Below, one piece after another: positions 26,677 to 37,500 of a stretch of DNA of 64,000 nucleotides. The stretch is from an uncultured Aquimarina sp. Lineage in GTDB: Bacteria; Bacteroidota; Bacteroidia; Flavobacteriales; Flavobacteriaceae. Position 1 is the stretch's first letter. Each line of letters opens with the position of its first letter. The notes under the pieces are model-generated. The model had not been told where the DNA came from and searched no databases. It saw nothing but the letters and a program-made list of their open reading frames with translations. The translations under genes and the position numbers were made by a program. Where the stretch lies: NCBI GenBank assembly GCA_947498765.1, contig CANMLG010000017.1:1-64000 (forward strand), in the 5' to 3' direction.

Positions 26677-27033
26677 TTAAAAATCCCAGCTTTTGTATCC
26701 ACTCTTATATACTTCAAATACGTAATCTCCTTCTGTCAATAAGATAAACATTAGGTAACATATCAAAAAGATCCCTGTCCAAACAACAGATCTACGTAAG
26801 CCTTTTGTTTCTCCTTCCATGTGCATAAACGCCCATGTAATTAAATAAGCTTTGTATAATGTTAAAATGATAAATATCCAGTTTAACAATTTCATAAATG
26901 CGACTTTAGCATTTAAAGCTTCTGGCTTTATAATTCCTAAAATAACTTCAACAATTGTTACTATTGATAATATGGTGAATACTTTCCAAATTCTTTTTGT
27001 ATTCGATTCGTGATGTCCTATTTCGTGTGCCAT
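26677..27033 (-). CDS. Cytochrome c oxidase subunit IV-type membrane protein
   Basis: 118 residues with three membrane helices (about 17-37, 46-66, 84-104), opening MAHEIGHHESNTKRIWKVF. This matches the bacterial subunit IV / CyoD-like small subunits of haem-copper oxidases. It is the last gene of ctaB - subunit III - subunit III - subunit IV; the catalytic subunits I and II are not in the window. Confidence 0.85.
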   Translation of the reverse strand: MAHEIGHHESNTKRIWKVFTILSIVTIVEVILGIIKPEALNAKVAFMKLLNWIFIILTLYKAYLITWAFMHMEGETKGLRRSVVWTGIFLICYLMFILLTEGDYVFEVYKSGYKSWDF

Positions 27034-27060
27034 AATGACTTTACTTAAAAAACTTTATTA

Positions 27061-28041
27061 TTAAACTAGATAAAAGAATGTAAATACAAATACCCAAACT
27101 AGATCGACAAAGTGCCAGTATAATCCAACTTTCTCAACCATCTCATAACTCTTGCGCTTTTCGTAAGTCCCTAATAATACATTAAAGAAAATGATGATAT
27201 TAAGTACAATACCAGAAAATACGTGAAAACCGTGGAAACCAGTTATAAAAAAGAAAAAATTTGCAAACAATGTGCTTCCATACTCATTTTTGATCAAGTT
27301 AGCTCCTTCGACTACACCTACAGCGCTTTTCGTTAATTTATCCATTGAAGCTGCCCTAGACAAAACTGTCTTTTCACCTTCTTCTGTAAGTATTTGTGTT
27401 CTTACCAATAAATCAGAACGTTTCTTAAAACCTGCTATAACATCTTGAACAGTATATGTTGGTAATTCTTTCTCACCTACATACCATAGTCCATTTTTAC
27501 GTTGATGCTGCACTCTTTCAGCAGGCGCCGCTGTTACAAAATCAGCTAATTTTACGCGATGTCCTTCTTTATCAACAAATTGTAAAATTTGCCCTCCTTT
27601 AGTTTCAATAGCACCATATTCACCTTTAATAAAGTTTTTCCACTCCCATGCTTGAGAACCTACAAATATAATACCTCCTATTATGGTTAAAAACATATAG
27701 ATAGCTACCTTGTTCTTTTTCATTTGATGTCCAGCATCTACAGCCAACACCATTGTTACAGAAGAAAAAATAAGAATAAATGTCATTAAAGCCACATAAT
27801 ACATTGGTGCATCCACTCCATGTAAAAATGGGAAGTGATTGAACACCTCATCAGCAATAGGCCAAGAGTTTATAAATTTAAATCTTGAAAAACCATAAGC
27901 AGCTAAAAATCCTGAAAATGTTAAAGCATCAGACAATATGAAGAACCACATCATCATTTTACCGTAGCTCACTTTTAAAGGCTGGCTATCGCCACCCCAA
28001 GCGTTACCTTCAGTACCTGTTTTAATAACAGTTGTATCCAT
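27061..28041 (-). CDS. Cytochrome c oxidase subunit III with a long hydrophilic insert
   Basis: 326 residues. The N-terminal helices contain the ordinary subunit III pattern (MMWFFILSDALTFSGFLAAYG) and the C terminus has GFHGFHVFSG and YWHFVDLVWVFVFTFFYLV. Between them, about 130-240, lies a hydrophilic segment of about 100 residues that classical subunit III lacks. It is part of the proton-pumping terminal oxidase in the inner membrane. 27 nt separate it from subunit IV. Confidence 0.9.
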   Translation of the reverse strand: MDTTVIKTGTEGNAWGGDSQPLKVSYGKMMMWFFILSDALTFSGFLAAYGFSRFKFINSWPIADEVFNHFPFLHGVDAPMYYVALMTFILIFSSVTMVLAVDAGHQMKKNKVAIYMFLTIIGGIIFVGSQAWEWKNFIKGEYGAIETKGGQILQFVDKEGHRVKLADFVTAAPAERVQHQRKNGLWYVGEKELPTYTVQDVIAGFKKRSDLLVRTQILTEEGEKTVLSRAASMDKLTKSAVGVVEGANLIKNEYGSTLFANFFFFITGFHGFHVFSGIVLNIIIFFNVLLGTYEKRKSYEMVEKVGLYWHFVDLVWVFVFTFFYLV

Positions 28042-28095
28042 AAGTAATTTTACTAGTTATATTAGTTAATTATTCGACAAAAGTAAGGAAATTTA

Positions 28096-28677
28096 TTATC
28101 TCATGAAATATAAAAAGCAAAAGAGACATACCCATAATACATCTACAAAATGCCAATACATTCCTGCTAAAGTAATTCCTAAATGATTGTTTTTAGTATA
28201 CTTATCCTTTAAATGATTTTTCAATGTAATTGAAAGCACTAATAAACCACCTAAAATATGTAATAAATGCACAAAAACAATAATATAAATAAATGATGTT
28301 TTAACGTTTGAAGCACCTCCTGTTGGATGCAAATTCAAATTTAAAATTTCACCAAAACCTTTAAATTGTAACCACACAAACAATGCTCCTGTAACAAAAG
28401 TAGCAAACAACATTGTTGTTGCAAGTTGTTTTTGCTCGTTTATGATGGACTTTTTAGCTAAATAAAAACAAATACTACTTAAAAAAATAGTAGCTAAACT
28501 TACCACAAACACATTTGGCAACTGAAAATCAACTAACCAATCCTCACGTTTGCTACTCACAATATAAGCACTTAACAAACCAGCAAATGTCATAAACATG
28601 CTGATCATAGCAAACCACATCATGCTAATTTTAGCGCGTTCATTTTTTTCTTGAAATGTTCCTTCTGTTAAATCCAT
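28096..28677 (-). CDS. Haem-copper oxidase subunit III (second paralogue)
   Basis: 193 residues with five membrane helices, ending MYWHFVDVLWVCLFCFLYFMR, the subunit III signature. It is shorter than the next gene and has no insert. Its start overlaps the ctaB 3' end by 10 nt, so it is coupled to haem O synthase. Confidence 0.88.
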   Translation of the reverse strand: MDLTEGTFQEKNERAKISMMWFAMISMFMTFAGLLSAYIVSSKREDWLVDFQLPNVFVVSLATIFLSSICFYLAKKSIINEQKQLATTMLFATFVTGALFVWLQFKGFGEILNLNLHPTGGASNVKTSFIYIIVFVHLLHILGGLLVLSITLKNHLKDKYTKNNHLGITLAGMYWHFVDVLWVCLFCFLYFMR

Positions 28678-29606
28678 TGTGTTATAAATTTATCGGCTAC
28701 ATATATCACTTGCAGTACACTTATGTATAGTACACTCACTAACATTAGTTTTTTTGCAGCTTGCTCCGATCTTACTTTATATAAATTTATTGCTTCTTTT
28801 AGCATGTACATACCTAATGCAAATACGAAAATGCCAGACACAATACTTATCTCTAATTTTCCCGTTTTTCCAAAAACTGGAATCAAAGAACATGCTATAG
28901 TCCAAATAGTATAAATTATTATTTGCACGGCAGTAGTTTTGTCTTTTTTACCTGTAGGAAGCATAAAAAAACCTCCTTTTTTATAATCATCAAATAAAAA
29001 CCAACCGATTGCCCAAAAATGAGGGAATTGCCAAAAAAACTGAATCATAAACAAAGTCCCTGGCTCAATACCAAACTCACCAGTAGCTGCCACCCAACCT
29101 AACATAAAAGGAATAGCCCCTGGGATAGCACCAACAAAAACAGCTAATGGTGTTTTAGTTTTTAATGGCGTATATAAACTAACATAACAAAATATAGAAA
29201 TTGCGCCAAACATGGCGGTTTTAGGGTTCAAATAATACAACATACTCAAACCTAAAGCTGTAAGTATAACTGCAATAGTAAAAGCTGTATTTACAGACAT
29301 CCTTCCCGATGGTATAGGCCTATTTTTTGTACGCTTCATTAACACATCCAAATCACGTTCTATGATTTGATTGAATGCATTTGAAGCACCTACCATACAA
29401 TAACCACCTATTGCCAATATAAATAACTCTGAAATAACTACAGTGTCTGCCGCTAACAAGTACCCAGCAATTGCTGAGAAAACAACGCTTAGTGCTAAAC
29501 GAACTTTCGTAATTTCTTTAAAATCTGTACCAAAAGAAACTTTGGCTTCTTGAATTTCGACTACACTCAAAATAGGTGAATATTTGGTCTTTTTTTTGAG
29601 GTGCAA
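28668..29606 (-). CDS. ctaB: Protohaem IX farnesyltransferase (haem O synthase)
   Basis: 312 residues, seven to nine membrane helices, UbiA superfamily. Active-site motif NQIIERDLDVLMKRTKNRP and second aspartate cluster region FLFDDYKKGG. It farnesylates haem b to haem O for the oxidase encoded downstream. The reading frame has no ATG before about residue 81; the likely start is TTG at 29606 (an alternative TTG lies at 29570, and an upstream stop begins at 29627). First gene of the oxidase run. Confidence 0.92.
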   Translation of the reverse strand: MHLKKKTKYSPILSVVEIQEAKVSFGTDFKEITKVRLALSVVFSAIAGYLLAADTVVISELFILAIGGYCMVGASNAFNQIIERDLDVLMKRTKNRPIPSGRMSVNTAFTIAVILTALGLSMLYYLNPKTAMFGAISIFCYVSLYTPLKTKTPLAVFVGAIPGAIPFMLGWVAATGEFGIEPGTLFMIQFFWQFPHFWAIGWFLFDDYKKGGFFMLPTGKKDKTTAVQIIIYTIWTIACSLIPVFGKTGKLEISIVSGIFVFALGMYMLKEAINLYKVRSEQAAKKLMLVSVLYISVLQVIYVADKFITQWI

Positions 29607-29687
29607 AGATAGCCTATAAAAACCTTACCTACAATTTTTATAACAGGTATTAACAATTGTAACCATATCGATAGTTAGTTGCATAAA

Positions 29688-29714
29688 AAAAGGTCACCCA
29701 ATTGGATGACCTTT
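29688..29714 (-). terminator. Terminator of the gcvH-vanZ-tonB run
   Basis: AAAGGTCA and CC (29689-29699) pair with GG and TGACCTTT (29704-29714) with one mismatch and an AATT loop; the minus-strand tail is T-rich. Confidence 0.8.
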
Positions 29715-29736
29715 ACATTATTCTAGAAAAAGAAAA

Positions 29737-30474
29737 TTAATCCTCTACTCTAAACGTAATTGGCAGATTATACAAAACACCAACCGTTTTATCTCTTTGT
29801 TTCCCTGGCTTCATTTTAGGCAACAACGAAACTACTCGCTGTGCTTCTTTCATCAACCTAGGATGAGGCGCTCTTGCTCTTACATCAACAATATCTCCTT
29901 TTTTGTCAATTTTAAACATAACAAAAATACGCTGCACACCAGACAATCCTAACTCCGAACCTAAATCTGTATTAAATTTTCTGTTTACAAATTTCTGAAT
30001 CTTCTTTTCCATACAAGCCTTTTTAGCTGCATTCCCTCGTTCTTTTTCACAACCAGGAAATGTTGGTGATTCTGAAATTAAAGCAAAAGGAACATCGCCT
30101 ATCTCTTCTTCCCCATCTCCTTCATCTGCTGTAAAATCTGGCACTTCATCTGGAATATCTTCTTCCTCTTCCACATCTGTTTCTTCAAAAACAGTTTCTG
30201 GCTCAGGCTCCTTGTCATCAATTACTTCTATAATCTCTATCGATGGTGGCGGTGGCGGTGGCGGAGGTGGTTTTCTAAAAACCATTTTTGTTATCGGAAT
30301 ATCTTCCTCTTCTTCAACAACAAGTTCAAAGTCTTCCTCTTCTATTATTTGACGGTCGTAGGTTTTGTATTCAATACCTCCCCATGTCAATAACAAAACC
30401 AATATTAAACCTACTTGAAAAAAGAGCGTACTCTTACTTCTTAGGTCAGCTTTTGGATTCTTTTTTAAATTCAT
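29737..30474 (-). CDS. TonB-type energy transducer
   Basis: 245 residues. N-terminal membrane helix (about 17-34), then an acidic segment, a run of nine prolines (RKPPPPPPPPP) and a very acidic stretch, which span the periplasm, and a C-terminal TonB domain (about 155-245, VQRIFVMFKIDKKGDIVDVRARA, YNLPITFRVED). It transmits the proton-motive force to outer-membrane transporters. No ExbB/ExbD beside it; the pair at 51-52 kb may serve it. 57 nt downstream of the vanZ-like gene. Confidence 0.92.
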   Translation of the reverse strand: MNLKKNPKADLRSKSTLFFQVGLILVLLLTWGGIEYKTYDRQIIEEEDFELVVEEEEDIPITKMVFRKPPPPPPPPPSIEIIEVIDDKEPEPETVFEETDVEEEEDIPDEVPDFTADEGDGEEEIGDVPFALISESPTFPGCEKERGNAAKKACMEKKIQKFVNRKFNTDLGSELGLSGVQRIFVMFKIDKKGDIVDVRARAPHPRLMKEAQRVVSLLPKMKPGKQRDKTVGVLYNLPITFRVED

Positions 30475-30531
30475 AAGATCTATTCGTTAGTCGTGAGTAA
30501 AAATAGCTAATTTATTAAGGAATAAAAAAAT

Positions 30532-30933
30532 CTAAAACCCACTTTTTTTCATTAATTTAAAATATTTTAATGAAAATCGCATAATTAACAAGCCCAAACC
30601 TGCTCCAAATGTATTTGCTAACATATCAAATACATCAAATTGCCTGTAGGATGTTAGTAACCACTGTGCGATTTCCATAAGTATACCTAAAACTACTCCA
30701 AACAAAAAAGCTTTTACTAGTTGTTTTATAAAGTTATCTTTTGATATTATTTCTAATCTGCTTGTCAAATATGCTCCCCATATGATCACAAATAACATAT
30801 AAGCTATAGCATGTGCATATTTATCACTATTAGGTACTTCACCTGGTAAAACTCCAATAACAAATCTTGATAGAGAAACTATTAAAATAAACACCACATA
30901 AGCGTAAGCCATAAAAGCTAATGCTTTACGCAT
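30532..30933 (-). CDS. VanZ-like membrane protein
   Basis: 133 residues, four membrane helices, with the VanZ-family core NSDKYAHAIAYMLF, GILMEIAQWL and RQFDVFDMLANTFGAGLG. Cellular role of most VanZ-like proteins is unknown; teicoplanin resistance is not implied. Overlaps gcvH by 8 nt. Confidence 0.88.
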   Translation of the reverse strand: MRKALAFMAYAYVVFILIVSLSRFVIGVLPGEVPNSDKYAHAIAYMLFVIIWGAYLTSRLEIISKDNFIKQLVKAFLFGVVLGILMEIAQWLLTSYRQFDVFDMLANTFGAGLGLLIMRFSLKYFKLMKKSGF

Positions 30934-31306
30934 TTACCAAAGCTTTATACTCATCGGCAGACATTAAACCTTCAATTTGAGTTGGATCTGTAATTTTTAA
31001 CTTGATCATCCATCCTTTCCCGTAAGGATCTGTATTCACAAGCTCTGGATCATCTTCCAATCCTTCATTAAACTCTACAATTTCACCCGAAAGGGGTAAA
31101 AATAAATCTGATACTGTTTTTACTGCTTCAACACTACCAAAAACCTCATCTTGATCTAAGGTTTCATCTACTGTTTCTACCTCTACATATACAATATCCC
31201 CTAATTCGCTTTGTGCAAAATCAGTAATTCCAATAGTAGCTATATCTCCATCGATACTCACCCACTCATGTTCCTTTGTATACTTTAATTCTGAAGGAAA
31301 TTCCAT
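30926..31306 (-). CDS. gcvH: Glycine cleavage system H protein
   Basis: 126 residues, full family length. Lipoyl attachment at Lys63 in SVEAVKTVSD; other conserved parts GITDFAQSELGDIVYVE and DPYGKGWMIK. It shuttles the aminomethyl group between P, T and L proteins. The other gcv genes are not nearby. It is downstream of sprA? No: it lies downstream of sprA in the transcription direction (198 nt after the sprA stop) and upstream of vanZ. Confidence 0.95.
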   Translation of the reverse strand: MEFPSELKYTKEHEWVSIDGDIATIGITDFAQSELGDIVYVEVETVDETLDQDEVFGSVEAVKTVSDLFLPLSGEIVEFNEGLEDDPELVNTDPYGKGWMIKLKITDPTQIEGLMSADEYKALVNA

Positions 31307-31338
31307 AAAAATACTTTAAATTATTTTTTACATATCAA

Positions 31339-31346
31339 CAAACGTA
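31339..31346 (-). promoter_or_regulatory. -7 box of gcvH
   Basis: Minus-strand TACGTTTG fits TAnnTTTG, 32 nt before the gcvH start. The nearest TTG is too close for a standard -33, so this is a one-box call. Confidence 0.4.
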
Positions 31347-31504
31347 TTTCGCTTGTTACAACTTAGTCGATATTGCAAATTAAACATTAAAATAATTTAT
31401 TTTATTAACTATTTTATTTTTTTAAGAAAAATCATTTCCATACAATATCGTATTATTCACAAATAATAAAAATTATAACTCACTCCCAATAAACCTAATT
31501 TACA

Positions 31505-34500
31505 TTAATTTCCAAAATTATATCTTAATGTAAATCCACTTCGTATATTAGTTTGTGGAAAAGCGGTGGATACAGAAAATTGCGAAAAGGTATGATCATA
31601 AAAGAATAATGCTGTTAAGTTTTTACTCAACGCATAATCTGCCGTAAGTCGAATACTATAAATATCTTGGCCAGAAGTAACTTGACTATTATCCACTTCA
31701 AGATTTCTAATTACAGTTTCATTTTGTCGTAAAGACAAATCTGCTTTTAAATTCAAATCACTCTTTATCACTCTTCTTCTTCCACTTGTACTCCCCAAAC
31801 GGGTAGCAAACGTAATATCTTTAACTCGATATCCTAATCCAATTACATATTCACTACCACTTACTTCGGTTAATAAACTATTATCAAAACTGAATGATAG
31901 CGCTCGATCCCTTCTTATCTCTGTAGAAACCTTAATTGAACTTTTTGTTTCCAAATCAACTTTTAATAATGGACTAAATTGCTCTGTTAAATTTACATTT
32001 CCAAAAAGCAACTCATTTTTTACATTTCCTCCTTGATCCAAGCGTTCTGCTCCTGTATCTGTAGCATCAAATTCAAGGTTAGATTGAAATCTATTAATAG
32101 TAAAGTCAGAACGGTACCCATGAGCTAATGAAAAACGCTTAAAGCGTTTTTTAAACCATTTCACTTTCATTAAACCTGTATATTTCATACTCCAGTTTGG
32201 CAATGGCACATCTCTAAAGGCACCTAAACTAATTTTATCCGCACTTTTTCCAGAATATGCCGCTAAAAATGCTGGTAGTAGTACCGCTTGATTGTTTGGT
32301 CCAAAACCTTCTGGGTATACCGTTTCATTTCCTTGAGAATCTCTTGCTCTTGGTGCATTAGCCCCTGCTAATCTATTTGCTATTATCAACCTATTTGCTT
32401 TAAACTCCTCGAATGCTTGCGAGGTATTTTCGTTACTTTTTTGAAATGCAGTCCTCACCAATATGGTGGAAATACTGTAATTACCAAATGTATTTGGAGT
32501 AAGCGAATTATATTCAAATTGGCCATCTATGATTTCATCTACTCTAAAGTTTTCCGTATAAGTACTTGCCTTAGCTCTATTTGCCGTGATATCAATTTTG
32601 AAATTTTTAAATGGCTCTACTGTACCTTGGACATCTAATTGATTTGCTGTTCTATTTTGATATTGCTGATTGAATTCATCATAAAGAGTTAACCAACCTC
32701 TACGAGCCGCCTCTTGCCTAACATCTGCCTGACCACCAAACACAAAACCTGCAGACGGCTTTAGCGTCCCTAAAAAACCAATATTATTAGTATACCCTGG
32801 AAGCACTGTTCCTGAATCATTTTGAAAATTAATGTTCAATCTTTTTAACGAGGTCACAATTCCAACACCAGTGTTGTATATTTTATTTTTTGTACTTAAT
32901 TTTTTTGAATTAATTTTTCTTCTACCTTCAATAGTCCTTGGCGCTACTTTTACAGTAGCTACTCCAAGCGAATCTTTTTTCTTCTTTTTACGCTTCTTTT
33001 TCTTTTGGTTTGAGGTCTTTTTAACCAAACCTATTCCTTTGTAAAACTTAGACAGATCTAAGGATGTATTTAAACGATGTACGCCCGAATTTTGAATCGT
33101 ATTCCCTTGATCTGGGATTGGCACTTGAATTTCTTTAGGCTGACCAGTTTCAGGGTCTATTACAGGATCACCTGTAATTGGGTCTCTTTCTATTTCGGTT
33201 TCGGTTAAACTCCTAAAAATATCACTTCCTTTTTGCCATTGGAAATTACCTGTATAGGAATACGCCGATTTTATAAATGCTAAAGCAGGAAACTTTTTAA
33301 ACGGCAACTCATAATTAGCCTGCAAGCTTTGGTTGTGATTATTGGGGTCTCCGATATTAGTAAGTCCATCCCATATTCCAATATCATCAATAACATTATT
33401 ATTGGCATCTAAATAATTCCTTACAATTCGATTCACCGATGACGTAAAATTAAAATTAAACGATTTTGTTAAATTATAATTTAAGGCATATTGCCAATCA
33501 AATAAGAAATTACGTTGCTTGAGGGCTGGTATCTCCAAACTTCCTGGCGTTAAAGAAACATCTCTAAACTTCTGACTATTAAAGCGTCTATTTAAACCCG
33601 ATGTAACACTAATATTTGTTGGAAATGGATTGAAATTAAAATCTTTTAAAAATTGCAAATGCTTTGATTTATCAAAAAATTTCACCTTTTTTAAAGGTTC
33701 AATATTCCATGGTGCAAAACTGTAATTATAAGTAGCACTTGCATTAAAACTTTGATCCAATGATTTCTCAATTTCAAAATCACGATGATCTGTTTGATTG
33801 TAGGTTGTTGAGAAACTTAAATTCTCAATATCATAAGGCATAGGTTTCTTTTCGCCTACACGCTCTTTTCGCAATCCAATTAAACTAATACTTTGCCTTT
33901 TGGTGTAATCCGTTGAGCGCTCTTCTATTTCACCTCTTTGGTCACCAGCATTATCTAATACATCCTCCAAAATTAAATCTTGATCTAATGGGTCGTACTG
34001 CGGTGTAATTAACTCCTCACCCCTACTATAAGTAACGGGTATTTGGAATCCCCATTTTTTAGGAAACAATTGTCCCAACTGCACACTTGTGGTAAAGTCA
34101 TATTGCTTAATATCATCGGTACTACGCTCATTAGGCCCTTGCTCCACACCTCCAAAACCAACAGTGCTTAAACGCCCCGATGCCGTTATATTAGCAAAAT
34201 CGGCAATATTGGCATCTACATTTGCCACTGCTGCCCATCCACCTTGGTTTCGAAGTCCACTTAAGCGCATTTCATTAAACCAAACTTGCACACCACGATT
34301 ATTTGAAATATTGTCCTCTGTTAAGTTATTTTTTACCCCCAACATCAACACCCGTACATTACCAAAACTAGGATTTCCTTTAATTCCAATTTTAAGCTCA
34401 CCTAAATCAACAGTTTCAGTTTCACCAATTGGGTCCAAATTTTCATTAAAAAACAACAATGTCTGTCTTTCTGCTAGACTTAGAGAGCTTACCGCTGCTT

Positions 34501-37500
34501 TAATTTTCTGTAATAAGTCTAAAGGTAAATTAAAGTTATTAGCTTCTGGCCATAATTGATTTTGCGATGTGCCTTGACTCACCTCTAAGGGAAGCTCAAT
34601 TTGGTAAAAGTTATCTGTAAAGTCATTACCAATACGCACAATAGCACTTACCTCTCCATCCCCAAGACTTTTTCCTGGCAAAGCTTCAGCATGTATAAAT
34701 AATTCTAAATTTTCGTACTGACGCATATCAATATTAAAATTATTAAATACCGCACGACCATCTTGCGCGACTAATTCATCCACCGTTAAGGCAAGTGAAC
34801 GTTCATCTTGAGCTAAAATCGTGTTATTATTATTCAATTGCTCTCTAACAATCCCTGGAGGAGTTTGATAGTCAGGGTTTTCCTCAACACTTACTGATGA
34901 GGCAGAAAAATCAGTTATGTTAGTATTTGGATTTCTTAAACTTTCGTTCAAACCATGGGTATCAATACCCGTTACAACAGTTTCACCATTAGCAGTAGGC
35001 TCTGTTGATGTAGGCACTTGGGTATATTCTCGATAAGTACTACGTACTAAATCTAAAGTCCCTAAACGCAGTAAGGTTTCTTCCTGAAAGCCAGTTACGT
35101 ACATACGCATAAAACGAGCAGAACGCAAATCGCTAATACTTCCTGCTTCAGGCTTTGCTGTTCTTAATTCCTTTCCAGAATTAACTGAAGTTTTCAAATT
35201 TGTGCTTCCTAAAGGAATTTTAAACTGAATCCACTTTGCAGATGTTGTTCCATTATCAGGAGTTCGGATATTATTTCTAGTAGTTATTTCTGTTATCAGT
35301 GGATTATCTAATGTTAAACTTTCAGGACTAATATCAATGGTATACTCAAAATAACTATCAATAGTATTCATCGTATTATCTCTATTCACATCTTCAACCG
35401 TAGGTAAAGTCGAGCTACCTCTATTATCATTTGATACTTCTGTAAACGAGTTATTTTCTATTCCATTAAACCTTTGGTAACGCTCAATAATTGAAGAACT
35501 ACTTCCTACTAAAAAGGATTGGTAATTATCATTCGATATATCTGCATCTTCATCACTCAATCTTGTTGCAACATCATTTCCAAATCTGGCAGCTACAAAA
35601 TTAAACTCTTCCTCATCATTCAACCCATCAAACCCAACATCTTGTTGAGTTCTTTCAGCTCCTTCGGTATCAAATGCATACACTAAAGATTGATTTTGTG
35701 GCACCCTTCCAAAATCACCATCTCTGTATTGTAAAGTTTCCGCATTACGTACGTATGCTATATTATTTTCTGGAAGGCCATTTTCGTATTGCTTTCGGTT
35801 ATCTGGCAATACATCTTCACTTATATTTCCAATATTAAATACTAGCTGCCCTCTATCGGAACCATTTTTATTGATGTCGGAGTCAGAAAAAGGATCTAAC
35901 ATCCAAAATTCTAAAAATTCAATATTGGCCTGCTCAAAATTTGTGGTTGTTAAGGCTCTGGTAATCCCTCCAAAATTGTCTGGAGCAGCATTAAAGTCAC
36001 TATCGTAATTGTAGGGTCCTTTTTCATCGGGTCTGTAATGTAAATCGAGTGTAAAAATAGCTCGTGTTTGGTTTTGCGCTATTTGTCTTTCCCCAAAAAT
36101 TTCTGTTGCTAATATCCTTCTAGTTTCCTGTTGAGAAATACTCTCATTAGAAATCCCACTTGGTCTTCTGGTGTTATAGAATACGGGATCAATAGAATAC
36201 CATGACAAACCTGCTCTTTTAAACCCAGGCGCATCAGTATCTGCTCCTGATCCTTCAAAACCAACTGGAATACTCGACAATTCCCACGAAAGTGGTGACA
36301 TTACACTAATTCGAGATTGTGAACCTTCAAAATCATCTATATAGGAAGTAATTTCACCATTAAAATCAGCAGCCTTTGGAGCATTTGCAAATAAATACGC
36401 AAATTCTCCTCTAAATGAAAAATTTGAAGGTGCCTCGGTATCAACGTTTGGTAATTTATTTACCATTCGTGTTAAAAAAGGCACTTCGGTAGAAAAGTTG
36501 GTATTAAAACCAAGAATGGTATTGTTTATTGGTTCAAAATTTAGATTTGATTTTTGTGTTAGTGGACGCTCTCTTAAGTTAATTAAGGTTCCTCCTAATA
36601 CAAAATTTTCAGAAAATTTATGTTCTACATTAATCCCCGAAAAACGTTTTACCTGCTGTCCAAATACAGCATTATTTTCAGTAGAAATATCAATAGGTGT
36701 ATTAGAAGCTTTTAAGGCTTCGTCCAAAATTTCAACACAACCTATTTGGTAATTTACAGAAAAGTCGATGCCCTCTTGCAGCACTCTACCACCAGCCGTA
36801 ACCGTAACCGAACCTCTAGGTACGTTAAAAGCCCCAATACTAATACAATCCTGCCCTGAAGTTTTATAGCGCCCTTTTAATTGAAACTTATTTTTATCTG
36901 CCTGCTCTTGCTGCGCCTGTATTTTTGTTTGTGAATATAGTTTATCAAAAACATACTCTTGCTGATCAAGCGTCCAACCCGATCTAGCTGCATCACTAGT
37001 ATCGTATTCCTGATTTAAATTATTAGGATTACCACTCAAACGCCTAAATAAATGCTCCCCAAACGGCTCTACCGTAGTAAAAATAATACGTCCATTTTCG
37101 GGATCAACTGTTAAACCAGGGAAATAATCAAAAAAACCATCCCCCCCATTTACCGGATCATTATTAACGTTTAACTTATCCATATTAAACACCTTAAGTA
37201 AGGTTGGGCTTTTTCCTAAACCATCATTAGGTGTTGATAAAGGGATTATCTGATTACCATTGGCAACAGAAGTAATATAATTTACTGGAGATGGGTCAGT
37301 GTATAGGATATTCAAATTAAAATCTTCTTGGGTTAAACGAAAAACACCTAATCCATAAATATTTTTCATCATCAAATCCCAAACTGGTTCTGTTACTGTA
37401 ATCTGAGTACTTTTCAACATTTTCACGACTAAGGCCTGTGTTAAGGATAACGTAGGCTCTGTTGTTCCTCCAGGTGTTGTGGGTGTTGTGGGATTTGTTG

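Noticed and set aside
30532-30933. Teicoplanin resistance determinant (VanZ)
   Set aside because: VanZ-like domains are widespread in genomes without van clusters; no other van genes here.
32417-34559. Several plus-strand frames of 70-156 codons inside sprA
   Set aside because: They are antisense shadows of a very long coding frame whose own protein is conserved in kind; low complexity and no start context.
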